Positions 11,580 through 20,689 of a stretch of DNA of 64,000 nt are shown here, piece after piece. A program made the translations under genes and the position numbers. The stretch is from contig NZ_OU963893.1 of assembly GCF_918797525.1 (NCBI RefSeq), positions 1,054,001 to 1,118,000 on the forward strand. Direction: 5' to 3'. Origin of the DNA: an unidentified bacterial endosymbiont. GTDB lineage: Bacteria; Pseudomonadota; Gammaproteobacteria; Enterobacterales; Enterobacteriaceae. Below the pieces are notes generated by a model. The model did not search any database. It had not been told where the DNA came from and saw only the letters and a program-made list of their open reading frames with translations. Within the stretch, counting starts at the first letter, position 1. Every line of letters starts with the position of its first letter.

Positions 11580-12476
11580 GTGGAAAAGGATCTCGCACTC
11601 ATCGAACAGTTTCTCGATGCGCTATGGCTCGAGAAAAACCTGGCTGAGAATACGCTCAGTGCCTATCGACGCGATCTTACCCTGCTGGTGGAGTGGCTTG
11701 CGCACCGGGGACTGTCGCTTGAGAAGGCGCAACGCGACGACCTGCAGGCACTGCTGGGCGAACGTATGGATGGGGGCTACAAAGCCACCAGTTCCGCGCG
11801 TTTGCTCAGCGCAATGCGTCGGTTGTTTCAGCACCTTTTCCGTGAGAAATTCCGTGCCGACGATCCCAGCGCGCTGCTGGCGTCGCCTAAACTTCCCCAG
11901 AGGCTGCCAAAAGATCTTAGCGAAGCTCAGGTTGAGAGATTATTACAATCGCCCGCCGTTGACCTGCCGCTAGAGTTACGCGATAAAGCCATGTTAGAGC
12001 TACTGTATGCTACCGGTTTACGCGTTTCCGAACTGGTCGGCCTGACGATGAGCGACATCAGCCTGCGTCAGGGCGTGGTTCGCGTGATGGGTAAAGGAGA
12101 CAAAGAACGTCTGGTTCCGCTGGGTGAAGAGGCGGTCTACTGGCTGGAGACGTATCTGGAGCACGGTCGCCCGTGGCTACTGAATGGCGTTTCGATTGAT
12201 GTCTTGTTTCCCAGCCAGCGCGCGCAGCAGATGACGCGACAAACGTTCTGGCATCGCATTAAGCATTACGCCACACTGGCGGGTATTGACAGTGAAAAGC
12301 TGTCGCCGCACGTTTTGCGTCATGCCTTCGCGACGCATCTGTTAAACCATGGCGCTGATTTACGTGTGGTGCAGATGCTACTTGGACACAGCGATCTTTC
12401 AACGACGCAAATTTATACCCATGTCGCGACGGAACGCCTGCGGCAGCTACACCAACAGCACCACCCTCGAGCGTGA
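11580..12476 (+). CDS. xerD: Site-specific tyrosine recombinase XerD
   Basis: 298 residues when started at the GTG at 11580, which follows AAAGGGG by a good spacing and matches the family length; an upstream ATG at 11565 would add five residues. XerD with XerC resolves chromosome dimers at dif under FtsK control. The catalytic set is visible: R in ATGLRVSELVG, HxxR in SPHVLRHAFATH, H in LLGHSDLSTTQ and the tyrosine nucleophile in QIYTHVATERL. First gene of xerD-dsbC-recJ-prfB-lysS. Confidence 0.95.
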   Translation: MEKDLALIEQFLDALWLEKNLAENTLSAYRRDLTLLVEWLAHRGLSLEKAQRDDLQALLGERMDGGYKATSSARLLSAMRRLFQHLFREKFRADDPSALLASPKLPQRLPKDLSEAQVERLLQSPAVDLPLELRDKAMLELLYATGLRVSELVGLTMSDISLRQGVVRVMGKGDKERLVPLGEEAVYWLETYLEHGRPWLLNGVSIDVLFPSQRAQQMTRQTFWHRIKHYATLAGIDSEKLSPHVLRHAFATHLLNHGADLRVVQMLLGHSDLSTTQIYTHVATERLRQLHQQHHPRA

Positions 12477-12504
12477 GTGCCGACGAATCGTTACAGGAAC
12501 AAAT

Positions 12505-13218
12505 ATGAAAAAGACTTTTGCGCTGTTCACCATACTGGCAGCCTCATTTACCGGTTTTGCCCATGCGGATGATGCCGCAATCAAACAGTCTCTGACCAAA
12601 CTTGGCGTTACCAGCAGCGATATTCAGCCTGCACCGATCGCGGGTTTGAAAACCGTGCTGACCAACAGCGGCGTGCTGTATGTTACCGAGGACGGAAAAC
12701 ACATTATTCAGGGGCCGATGTACGACGTGAGCGGCGCACAGCCGTTAAACGTGACCAATCAGCTGCTGATGAAAAACCTGAACGCGCTGGAAAAAGAGAT
12801 GATTGTCTATAAAGCGGCGCAGGAAAAACATGTGATTACCGTCTTTACCGACATCACCTGTGGCTACTGCCACAAGCTGCATGAAGAGATGAAAGACTAC
12901 AACGCGCTGGGGATTACCGTGCGCTATCTGGCCTTCCCGCGTGCGGGTGTGCAGAGCCAGCCTGAGCAGAATATGAAGGCCATCTGGTGTGCTAAAGATC
13001 GCAACAAGGCCTTTGATGACGCCATGAACGGTAAAGCCGTGCAGCCGGCTTCCTGTGATATTGATATCGCTAACCATTATGCGCTTGGCGTACAGTTTGG
13101 CGTGACCGGTACGCCCGCTATTGTGCTGAGCAACGGCTATGTTGTACCGGGCTATCAGGGACCGAAAGAGATGAAAGCGTTCCTCGACGCGCACCAGAAA
13201 CAGTTTGGTGGTAAATAA
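12505..13218 (+). CDS. dsbC: Periplasmic disulfide isomerase DsbC
   Basis: 237 residues starting with a signal peptide (about 21 residues, ending FAHA). DsbC is a homodimeric periplasmic isomerase kept reduced by DsbD; it corrects wrong disulfides. An N-terminal dimerisation domain is followed by a thioredoxin fold with active site CGYC at residues 119-122 and the further cysteine pair in IWCAKDR and PASCDID. The ATG at 12505 follows ACAGGAACAAAT. An upstream extension of the frame overlaps xerD and is not real. Confidence 0.95.
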   Translation: MKKTFALFTILAASFTGFAHADDAAIKQSLTKLGVTSSDIQPAPIAGLKTVLTNSGVLYVTEDGKHIIQGPMYDVSGAQPLNVTNQLLMKNLNALEKEMIVYKAAQEKHVITVFTDITCGYCHKLHEEMKDYNALGITVRYLAFPRAGVQSQPEQNMKAIWCAKDRNKAFDDAMNGKAVQPASCDIDIANHYALGVQFGVTGTPAIVLSNGYVVPGYQGPKEMKAFLDAHQKQFGGK

Positions 13219-13223
13219 TTCGC

Positions 13224-14957
13224 GTGAAAGCCCCGATAAAACTGCGCCGCCGCGAAGCGGTTGAAACCGCTGATTTACCTGCCGAGCTTTCTCCGCTTTT
13301 AAAGCGGCTCTATGCCAGCCGTGGCGTGCGTTCGGCGGACGATCTTGAGCGCAGCGTTAAAGGACTGCTGCCCTGGCAGCAGCTGAACGGTGTCGAAACC
13401 GCAGCGGAAATACTCTACAACGCATTTCGCGACAGCACGCGCATTGTGGTAGTGGGGGATTTCGATGCCGACGGTGCGACCAGCACCGCACTGAGCGTGC
13501 TTAGCCTGCGTGCGATGGGCTGCGAGAATGTCACTTATCTGGTGCCTAACCGTTTCGAAGACGGTTACGGGCTCAGTCCGGAAGTGGTCGATCAAGCCCA
13601 TGCGCGCGGTGCGCAATTGATCCTGACCGTCGATAACGGGATCTCTTCTCATTCTGGGGTTGATCATGCTCATGCCCTGGGCATCCCCGTACTGGTTACC
13701 GATCACCACCTGCCGGGTGAAACGCTGCCCGCCGCCGAAGCGATCGTCAACCCCAACCTGCGCGATTGTACTTTTCCGTCGAAATCCCTGGCGGGCGTCG
13801 GTGTGGCATTTTATTTGATGCTGGCGCTACGCACGCTACTGCGTGACAAGGGCTGGTTTGAATCACGCGGTAAAGCCGTGCCAAATCTGGCCGAGTATCT
13901 CGACCTTGTGGCGCTTGGCACCGTGGCGGATGTTGTGCCGCTGGATGCTAACAACCGTATTCTCACCTGGCAGGGTTTAAGCCGTATTCGGGCGGGCAAG
14001 TGCCGTCCGGGCATTAAAGCACTGCTGGAAATATCCAACCGCGATCCGCTCAAGCTGGCGGCAAGCGATTTGGGGTTTGCCCTGGGGCCGCGTCTGAATG
14101 CAGCCGGCAGGCTGGATGATATGTCCGTTGGCGTGGCGCTACTGCTGTGCGACAACACGGGTGAAGCGCGGGTGCTGGCAAATGAACTGGATGCCCTGAA
14201 CCAGACCCGTAAAGAGATCGAACAAGGAATGCAGGCCGAAGCGCTGACCCTGTGTGAAAAGCTGGAACGCAACGGTGATACGCTGCCTGGCGGTCTGGCG
14301 ATGTACCACCCCGAGTGGCATCAGGGCGTGGTTGGCATTCTGGCGTCGCGTATTAAGGAGCGTTTCCACCGTCCGGTGATTGCCTTTGCACCCGCAGGCG
14401 ACGGTACGCTAAAAGGCTCCGGGCGATCGATACAAGGGCTCCACATGCGCGATGCGCTGGAGCGTCTGGATACGCTTCACCCCGGGCTGATGATCAAATT
14501 TGGCGGTCACGCGATGGCGGCAGGGTTATCACTGGAAGAGGCAAAGTTCGCCGAGTTCCAGCGCCTGTTCGGTGAGCTGGTGACCGACTGGATCGATCCG
14601 GCCCTGCTGCAGGGCGAAGTGGTTTCCGACGGCGCGCTTACAGCGGCAGAGATGTCGATGGAGGTAGCCCAGATTCTGCGTGATGCAGGCCCCTGGGGAC
14701 AGATGTTCCCCGAGCCATTATTCGATGGCCGCTTCCGCTTGCTGCAGCAGCGCATCGTGGGTGAACGTCATCTCAAAGTGATGGTCGAGCCTGTCGGTGG
14801 CGGCCCGCTACTGGACGGTATCGCCTTTAACGTTGACACCTCTGTCTGGCCAGACCACGGCGTGCACGAAGTTGAGCTGGCGTATAAGCTCGATATTAAC
14901 GAGTTTCGCGGCAACCGCTCTCTTCAGATCATCATCGACAATATCTGGCCAATTTAG
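13224..14957 (+). CDS. recJ: Single-stranded-DNA-specific 5'-3' exonuclease RecJ
   Basis: 577 residues from a GTG start 5 bases after dsbC, the length of E. coli RecJ. It digests single-stranded DNA 5' to 3' in RecF-pathway recombination, mismatch repair and base excision repair. The DHH phosphoesterase motifs are clear: VVGDFDADGATS (D79, D81, D83) and VTDHHLPGE (D160, H161, H162), with the DHHA1 region containing KFGGHAMAAGLSLEE near the C-terminus. Confidence 0.96.
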   Translation: MKAPIKLRRREAVETADLPAELSPLLKRLYASRGVRSADDLERSVKGLLPWQQLNGVETAAEILYNAFRDSTRIVVVGDFDADGATSTALSVLSLRAMGCENVTYLVPNRFEDGYGLSPEVVDQAHARGAQLILTVDNGISSHSGVDHAHALGIPVLVTDHHLPGETLPAAEAIVNPNLRDCTFPSKSLAGVGVAFYLMLALRTLLRDKGWFESRGKAVPNLAEYLDLVALGTVADVVPLDANNRILTWQGLSRIRAGKCRPGIKALLEISNRDPLKLAASDLGFALGPRLNAAGRLDDMSVGVALLLCDNTGEARVLANELDALNQTRKEIEQGMQAEALTLCEKLERNGDTLPGGLAMYHPEWHQGVVGILASRIKERFHRPVIAFAPAGDGTLKGSGRSIQGLHMRDALERLDTLHPGLMIKFGGHAMAAGLSLEEAKFAEFQRLFGELVTDWIDPALLQGEVVSDGALTAAEMSMEVAQILRDAGPWGQMFPEPLFDGRFRLLQQRIVGERHLKVMVEPVGGGPLLDGIAFNVDTSVWPDHGVHEVELAYKLDINEFRGNRSLQIIIDNIWPI

Positions 14958-15046
14958 CGTCAGTAAAGCTACAAAAAAGGGTGTGGATTGGGTACAATCC
15001 CGCTCTTATCACCGCATTTTGACAAGCTCATAAAAGAAAACAGGCC

Positions 15047-16145
15047 ATGTTTGAAATTAATCCGGTAAAAAACCGCATTCAGGACCTCACGGAGCGCTCT
15101 GACGTTCTTAGGGGGTATCTTTGACTACGATGCCAAGAAAGAGCGTCTTGAAGAAGTAAACGCCGAGCTGGAACAGCCGGACGTCTGGAACGAGCCTGAA
15201 CGCGCGCAGGCGCTGGGTAAAGAGCGTTCCTCTCTCGAAGCCATTGTAGATACCCTCGACCAAATGTCACAGGGGCTGGAAGATGTCTCTGGTCTGTTAG
15301 AGCTGGCTGTCGAAGCTAACGACGAAGAAACCTTTAACGAAGCCGTGGCAGAACTCGACGTTCTTGAAGAGAAGCTGGCGCAGCTCGAGTTCCGTCGCAT
15401 GTTCTCCGGTGAATATGATAGCGCCGACTGCTATCTCGATATACAGGCCGGTTCTGGCGGTACAGAAGCGCAGGACTGGGCGAGCATGCTGGCGCGTATG
15501 TATTTGCGCTGGGCAGAAGCGCGCGGCTTCAAAACCGAGATCATCGAAGAGTCTGAAGGTGAAGTGGCGGGTATTAAGTCGATCACCATTAAGATTATCG
15601 GTGATTACGCTTACGGCTGGCTGCGTACCGAAACTGGCGTTCACCGTCTGGTGCGTAAGAGTCCATTTGATTCCGGCGGCCGCCGCCACACCTCCTTCAG
15701 CTCCGCGTTTGTCTACCCGGAAGTGAAAGACGATATTGATATCGAAATCAACCCGGCAGATCTGCGTATTGACGTTTATCGCGCCTCCGGTGCGGGTGGT
15801 CAGCACGTTAACCGTACGGAATCAGCGGTGCGTATTACTCACCTTCCTACGAATACAGTCACGCAGTGCCAGAACGACCGTTCCCAGCATAAGAACAAAG
15901 ACCAGGCCATGAAGCAGATGAAAGCCAAGCTTTATGAACTGGAAATGCAGAAGAAAAATGCTGAGAAACAGGCGATGGAGGACAACAAGTCCGACATCGG
16001 TTGGGGCAGCCAGATCCGTTCTTACGTCCTTGATGACTCCCGCATTAAAGACTTGCGTACCGGGGTTGAAACCCGTAACACGCAGGCGGTGCTGGACGGC
16101 AGCCTGGACCAATTTATCGAAGCAAGTTTGAAAGCAGGGTTATGA
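15047..16145 (+). CDS. prfB: Peptide chain release factor 2 with programmed +1 frameshift
   Basis: Translation begins at ATG 15047 and meets an in-frame TGA after 25 codons. Ribosomes slip +1 there and continue in the frame that ends at 16145, giving about 365 residues. RF2 reads UGA and UAA. The codon-reading tripeptide SPF is in RKSPFDSGG and the peptidyl-hydrolysis motif GGQ is in [12 protein letters not shown]. It is followed 9 bases later by lysS. Confidence 0.97.
15110..15125 (+). promoter_or_regulatory. prfB frameshift signal (internal SD + CTT TGA C)
   Basis: AGGGGG at 15110-15115 is an internal Shine-Dalgarno element three bases before the slippery CTT codon (15119-15121); the stop TGA is 15122-15124 followed by C, the poorest termination context. 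This is the standard autoregulatory site: low RF2 means slow termination and more frameshifting. Confidence 0.97.
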
Positions 16146-16154
16146 GGAACCAAC

Positions 16155-17672
16155 ATGTCTGAACAACAAGCACAGGGCGCTGACGCGGTCGTCGATCTTA
16201 ATAACGAACTGAAAACCCGCCGTGAGAAGCTGGCTGCGCTGCGCGAGCAGGGCGTGCCGTTCCCGAACGATTTTCGTCGCGATCGCACCTCAGACCAACT
16301 GCACGCAGACTTCGACGCTAAAGATAACGAAGAGCTGGAAGCGCTGAACATTGTCGTCTCTGTGGCTGGCCGCATGATGACCCGTCGTATTATGGGTAAA
16401 GCGTCCTTCGTCACGCTGCAGGATGTTGGTGGCCGTATTCAACTGTACGTCTCCCGTGACGATCTGCCGGAAGGCATCTACAACGAGCAGTTCAAGAAGT
16501 GGGACCTGGGCGATATCCTGGGAGCAAAAGGTAAACTGTTCAAAACCAAAACGGGTGAACTGTCTATCCACTGCACCGAGCTGCGTCTGCTGACTAAGGC
16601 CCTGCGCCCGCTGCCGGATAAATTCCACGGCCTGCAGGATCAGGAAGCGCGCTATCGCCAGCGCTACCTGGATCTTATCTCTAACGATGATTCTCGTAAG
16701 ACTTTCAAGATTCGTTCTCAGATCATGGCCGGCATCCGCCAGTTCATGGTTAACCGCGACTTTATGGAAGTGGAAACCCCAATGATGCAGGTGATCCCTG
16801 GCGGCGCGTCTGCGCGTCCGTTTATCACCCATCATAATGCTCTGGATCTGGATATGTACCTGCGCATCGCGCCGGAACTGTACCTGAAGCGTCTGGTGGT
16901 CGGTGGTTTTGATCGTGTGTTTGAGATCAACCGTAACTTCCGTAATGAAGGCATCTCCGTGCGTCATAACCCAGAGTTCACCATGATGGAACTCTATATG
17001 GCGTATGCAGATTATCACGATCTGATCGAGCTGACCGAATCTCTGTTCCGTACCCTGGCGCAGGACATTCTGGGCTCCACCGAAGTGCCTTACGGTGAAG
17101 AGGTGTTCGACTTCGGTAAACCGTTCGTTAAGCTGACCATGCGCGAAGCGATCAAGAAATACCGTCCGCAAACCGAGATGGCCGATCTGGAAAAATTCGA
17201 CTCTGCGAAAGCGCTCGCTGAAAGCATCGGTATCAAGGTTGAGAAGAGCTGGGGTCTGGGCCGCATCGTGACCGAGATTTTCGAAGAAGTGGCAGAAGCA
17301 CACCTGATTCAGCCTACCTTCATCACCGAATATCCGGCAGAAGTGTCTCCACTGGCGCGTCGTAATGACGAGAACCCGGAAATCACCGATCGCTTTGAGT
17401 TCTTCATTGGCGGGCGTGAAATCGGAAACGGCTTTAGCGAGTTAAACGATGCAGAAGATCAGGCGCAGCGCTTCCAGGATCAGGTTAACGCTAAAGCAGC
17501 AGGCGACGACGAAGCCATGTTCTTCGACGAAGACTATGTCACTGCGCTGGAACACGGTCTGCCGCCAACTGCGGGACTGGGTATTGGTATCGATCGTATG
17601 GTTATGCTGTTCACTAACAGCCATACCATCCGTGATGTGATCCTCTTCCCGGCGATGCGTCCGGTGAAATAA
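16155..17672 (+). CDS. lysS: Lysyl-tRNA synthetase, class II
   Basis: 505 residues. It attaches lysine to tRNA-Lys. An N-terminal OB-fold anticodon-binding domain (about residues 65-145) precedes the class II core, with motif 2 around [22 protein letters not shown] and motif 3 at [13 protein letters not shown]. Near identity with the remembered E. coli LysS N-terminus and its position after prfB favour lysS over lysU. Last gene of the xerD-lysS cluster. Confidence 0.96.
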   Translation: MSEQQAQGADAVVDLNNELKTRREKLAALREQGVPFPNDFRRDRTSDQLHADFDAKDNEELEALNIVVSVAGRMMTRRIMGKASFVTLQDVGGRIQLYVSRDDLPEGIYNEQFKKWDLGDILGAKGKLFKTKTGELSIHCTELRLLTKALRPLPDKFHGLQDQEARYRQRYLDLISNDDSRKTFKIRSQIMAGIRQFMVNRDFMEVETPMMQVIPGGASARPFITHHNALDLDMYLRIAPELYLKRLVVGGFDRVFEINRNFRNEGISVRHNPEFTMMELYMAYADYHDLIELTESLFRTLAQDILGSTEVPYGEEVFDFGKPFVKLTMREAIKKYRPQTEMADLEKFDSAKALAESIGIKVEKSWGLGRIVTEIFEEVAEAHLIQPTFITEYPAEVSPLARRNDENPEITDRFEFFIGGREIGNGFSELNDAEDQAQRFQDQVNAKAAGDDEAMFFDEDYVTALEHGLPPTAGLGIGIDRMVMLFTNSHTIRDVILFPAMRPVK

Positions 17673-17685
17673 GCCGTAAAGTTCT

Positions 17686-17725
17686 AAAAAAGCCCCGTGC
17701 GCTTATTATCGCCTGGGCTTTTTTA
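17686..17725. terminator. Bidirectional terminator between lysS and idi
   Basis: AAAAAAGCCC on the left pairs with GGGCTTTTTT on the right around a loop of about 18 bases. The A-run on one side and T-run on the other make it usable from both strands, fitting the converging lysS and idi genes. Its end overlaps the idi stop. Confidence 0.75.
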
Positions 17726-18265
17726 TTGCCCTGCATAAGCTCTGAGCTTTTCGCGTGCGGTAGTGGCTTCCATCACCATCCACGGACTAAAGGCCCAGGG
17801 GGTGGCATCCAGCGCAAGAAATAATGCTTCCAGTTCAACCCACTGATGCTCCATCACTTCGTCGTCATTTATTATGATGTTGTTCGTAACGCGAGCTGCA
17901 AATACCGGGCAGATCTCGTTTTCGACAATGCCGGAAGGATCGGTTTTACGATAACGAAACTCCGGCGCAATGTTGGTGATAGCCGAAATTTCAGCCCCCA
18001 CTTCGAAACGGCAGCGGCGGATAATCGCCTGTTCTATCTCTTCACCCGATTGTGGATGGCCGCAGACGGAGTTTGTCCATACGCCGGGCCAGGCTTTTTT
18101 GTTCAATGCGCGGCGGGTAATCAGACATTCGCCTTTGGCATTAAACAGCCAGGAAGAGAATGCCAGATGCAACGGGGTATGCGAGGTATGTGCGGCGTAT
18201 TTTTCCTGAGTGCCAATCACCATTCCCTGGTCATTTACCAAAATAACGTGTTCTTGAATACTCAT
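17723..18265 (-). CDS. idi: Isopentenyl-diphosphate delta-isomerase, type I
   Basis: 180 residues. It interconverts isopentenyl and dimethylallyl diphosphate for isoprenoid synthesis. The Nudix-like fold carries the catalytic cysteine in [12 protein letters not shown] and the glutamate in [12 protein letters not shown]. Single gene, divergent from actS; the 158-base gap holds both promoters. Confidence 0.95.
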   Translation of the reverse strand: MSIQEHVILVNDQGMVIGTQEKYAAHTSHTPLHLAFSSWLFNAKGECLITRRALNKKAWPGVWTNSVCGHPQSGEEIEQAIIRRCRFEVGAEISAITNIAPEFRYRKTDPSGIVENEICPVFAARVTNNIIINDDEVMEHQWVELEALFLALDATPWAFSPWMVMEATTAREKLRAYAGQ

Positions 18266-18423
18266 TCTTGCTCCAGTAACAACAATGCGGAGGGTTAAGC
18301 ACCACCAGGATTATTATACAGCATTCTTATACGAACGGTTTGGCCTGCAGAGCGGAAAAGGCTGACCAGTAACAGCTCTGGCTGCTATCATAGTGCGCCA
18401 TTCACGCTGACCGAGGATCTGTT

Positions 18424-19167
18424 TTGTTTGCAGGAAGCCTGACGAGAAACCCTGTTGTTGCCATTTTTTTCCTGATACTCACGCTGCTTCTGGCGGGATG
18501 CTCGGGAAGCAAATCTTCGGATATGGGCAGCTATTCCGGTGCGGTATATACCGTTAAGCGTGGCGATACGCTATACCGTATTTCGCGCGCGACGGGCACC
18601 AGCGTGAAGGATCTGGCGCGTCTTAATAATATTTCGCCGCCTTACACCATTGAGGTGGGGCAGAAGTTAAAGGTGAACGGCAGTGCTTCTTCCAGTAAAA
18701 AATCTGCCTCAAAAGGCAAGACCGCCAAAGTGACCCCTTCTTATACGGTGCCGCAGTCTTCATGGCCACCGGTTGGGCAGCGCTGCTGGATCTGGCCCGC
18801 CAGTGGTAAAGTGGTGGTGCCATATTCCCTGTCAGAAGGCGGCAATAAAGGTATTGATATCGCGGCGGCTCGCGGTACGCCAGTTTATGCATCCGGTGCC
18901 GGTAAAGTGGTTTACGTTGGCAACCAGCTACGCGGGTACGGTAATTTGATCATGATAAAACATGGGGAAGACTACATCACTGCCTATGCCCACAACGATA
19001 CGATGTTGGTCAACAACGGGCAGAATGTGAAGGCCGGGCAGAAGATTGCGACTATGGGCAGCACCGGCACGGACTCGGTGAAACTGCATTTTCAGATTCG
19101 CTACAAGGCGACGGCTATCGATCCGCAGCGTTATCTTCCCGCCCACGGCAGCAAACCGAAGTGCTAA
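18424..19167 (+). CDS. actS: LysM/M23-domain lipoprotein ActS (YgeR)
   Basis: 247 residues from a TTG start that follows CGAGGA with good spacing. A lipoprotein signal peptide ends at the lipobox LLAGC; a LysM domain ([13 protein letters not shown]) and a C-terminal LytM/M23 domain follow. The catalytic histidines are missing ([11 protein letters not shown] where GxHxGxD is expected, KLHFQIRY where HxH is expected), as in E. coli ActS (YgeR). Such proteins activate amidases, in this case AmiC, during envelope stress, rather than cutting peptidoglycan themselves. Start codon choice is moderately sure. Confidence 0.9.
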   Translation: MFAGSLTRNPVVAIFFLILTLLLAGCSGSKSSDMGSYSGAVYTVKRGDTLYRISRATGTSVKDLARLNNISPPYTIEVGQKLKVNGSASSSKKSASKGKTAKVTPSYTVPQSSWPPVGQRCWIWPASGKVVVPYSLSEGGNKGIDIAAARGTPVYASGAGKVVYVGNQLRGYGNLIMIKHGEDYITAYAHNDTMLVNNGQNVKAGQKIATMGSTGTDSVKLHFQIRYKATAIDPQRYLPAHGSKPKC

Positions 19168-19202
19168 GTGGTTATTTAATCGCCATTTAGTTGCGAAGAG
19201 GC

Positions 19203-19230
19203 TTGTATGAAGAGGCGTAAGGTCTATAAT
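19203..19230 (+). promoter_or_regulatory. Promoter of tRNA-Gly
   Basis: A perfect -10 box TATAAT at 19225-19230 is preceded by TTGTAT at 19203-19208 with a 16-base spacer, 17 bases before the tRNA. Confidence 0.7.
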
Positions 19231-19247
19231 GCCTTACGCACCTCAAA

Positions 19248-19321
19248 GCGGGCGTAGTTCAATGGTAGAACGAGAGCTTCCCAAGCTCTATACGAGGGTT
19301 CGATTCCCTTCGCCCGCTCCA
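19248..19321 (+). tRNA. glyU: tRNA-Gly (anticodon CCC)
   Basis: 74 bases including an encoded CCA. Acceptor arm GCGGGCG/CGCCCGC, D-arm with AATGGTAGAAC, anticodon stem AGAGC/GCTCT with 7-base loop TTCCCAA (anticodon CCC), T-arm GGGTTCGATTCCC. E. coli glyU has this anticodon and lies at the same place after ygeR. The 3' end of this gene is the left edge of a decayed mobile region. Confidence 0.97.
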
Positions 19322-19408
19322 GATCTCTCCCCTTGTTGCAAAACACCGCCAAAAATTTGCTTAATGTGTTTCGCTATCAACAACTTACTTAACATAAGTT
19401 GCCTGTGA

Positions 19409-19428
19409 TCGTTCTACCATTGAACGAC
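19409..19428 (-). repeat. Inverted copy of the tRNA-Gly D-arm
   Basis: TCGTTCTACCATTGAAC plus three more bases is the reverse complement of tRNA positions 19254-19273 with one mismatch in 20. It lies 88 bases downstream of the tRNA in opposite orientation. It might be a fragment of a second tRNA, an attachment-site relic, or a segment able to pair with the tRNA precursor. Confidence 0.8.
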
Positions 19429-19651
19429 AATTTACCAACAAGAGGTACACTGTTAGTTGTCACGGATAGTTACTATGGAAGTAAGAGTATAACTATTCGG
19501 CGGCGGCAGTTGTAGCCCTCACACCGCGATAGCACAACGTGAAGGAAAAGCCCTAATCCGGGCATTGTCTCTTACACCAGACTGATTACACGCATTTAAG
19601 CCCGATGTGCGGTCTTGTGGCTGCGTAAACAGGTGAAAAGTGGCAAACGTA

Positions 19652-19670
19652 CCTGCATACGATATGCAGG
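19652..19670. repeat. Perfect 8-bp hairpin in the island
   Basis: CCTGCATA and TATGCAGG are separated by CGA. It is symmetric enough to be a protein-binding site or an RNA hairpin; no T-run follows. It lies about 40 bases before the IS3 remnant. Confidence 0.7.
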
Positions 19671-19708
19671 CTCTGCCAGCGCTTCGCTCACGCTCCGTAA
19701 GGTGCTCT

Positions 19709-20316
19709 TACCCAGCAATAGTGGACACGCGACTAAGTGAGTAAACTCTCAACCAGAGGTGACTCACATGACAAAACCAGCATCAACCACCAAAAAGCCA
19801 CGCAAGCAGCACTCGCCTGAATTCCGTCAGGAAGCCCTTAAACTGGCTGAGCGTATCGGTATCGCCGCGGCAGCCCGCGAGCTCAGCCTCTCTATAACTG
19901 GCGCTGTAAACAGTAGCAACAGCTCTCATCCTCTGACCGCGAAAATGACTCGCCGCTGAAAATGCCCGTCTCAAACGCCAGCTGGCGGAACAAGCTGAGG
20001 AGCTGGCTATCCTCCAAAAGGCCGCGACATACTTTGCGAAGCGCCTGAAATGAAGTATGTCTTTATTGGAAACATCAGGCTGAGTTCAGCATCAAAGCCA
20101 TGTGCCGTGTACTTCAGGTTGCCCTTAGCGGCTGGTACGTCTGGCATCAGCGTCGTCATCAGATAAACCGGCGTCAGGGGTTGCGGGCGAAAGCTTCACG
20201 GAGGTTCAGCCCGGTCAGTTACCGCGAACATGGCCTGCCGGCGTCTGAGAATCTGCTGAAGCAGAACTTTTACACCAGCGGCCCGAATCGGAAGTGGTCC
20301 GGTGACATTACGTACT
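19709..20316 (+). mobile_element. IS3 remnant with decayed orfA and orfB
   Basis: The left end TACCCAGCAATAGTGGACAC and the orfA start (ATG at 19768, MTKPASTTKKPRKQHS) match IS3. orfA is broken by a deletion of about 14 bases after ARELSL, where YESQLYNWR is expected, causing a frameshift and a stop near 19960. Traces of the rest ([24 protein letters not shown]) persist out of frame. orfB begins near 20050, has a frameshift near its start, then an internal loss joining HQINRRQ to GLRAKAS. It continues to [10 protein letters not shown], where an unrelated sequence begins. No functional transposase can be made. Confidence 0.85.
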
Positions 20317-20680
20317 GTGTGCCCGGCGTTCAGGGCTGGCATGGATGCCAAAATGAACCACGAGTCTGTCTGGAATATTGAACCGGTAACTCATGACGAG
20401 CGACCCGTCAATTCCACCGGGTGTGACGGTGGAGAACCTGAGCGGCAGTGACCTTCGGCATGCCCGCAGGGTGATGTAACCCGCTGACAACGGGGATTGA
20501 GGCGAGAATCACTAAGCCGAGATGATCCCCAGGGTTGAGTGCTGAAAGGCTGAAGAACATGAACCCGTTAATCCGCCTCTGTGGGTTGAAAACGTCACCA
20601 CGGCCTACGTGATCTGACAGGTCGTGCAGAAGGAACTGGCAGTGATACGTAAGCACTGCCGGTCGAAAGTGTTTTGACAT
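20317..20680 (+). other. Probable 5' fragment of a group II intron
   Basis: The IS3 orfB sequence stops after GDITY and is followed by GTGTGCCCGGC, the GUGYG start of bacterial group II introns. The next 360 bases are non-coding with many short complementary runs (for example GGCAGTG / CACTGCC near 20640), as expected for domain I. No reverse-transcriptase gene or domain V is present; the sequence runs into an Rhs core near 20680. Such introns are known to home into IS elements of E. coli. The call rests on the 5' motif and context only. Confidence 0.5.
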
Positions 20681-20689
20681 GTATGCGAA

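Larger units (their letters stand above)
19322..19708 (+). other. Gene-free stretch behind tRNA-Gly
   Basis: No convincing coding region is seen in these 387 bases. They contain an AACTTA/TAAGTT inverted repeat (19382-19400), an inverted near-copy of the tRNA D-arm (19409-19428) and a perfect hairpin (19652-19670). The stretch leads into the left end of an IS3 remnant. Confidence 0.6.

Noticed and set aside
16290..17303. 337-codon open frame antisense to lysS
   Set aside because: Opposite a highly conserved synthetase gene; composition only.
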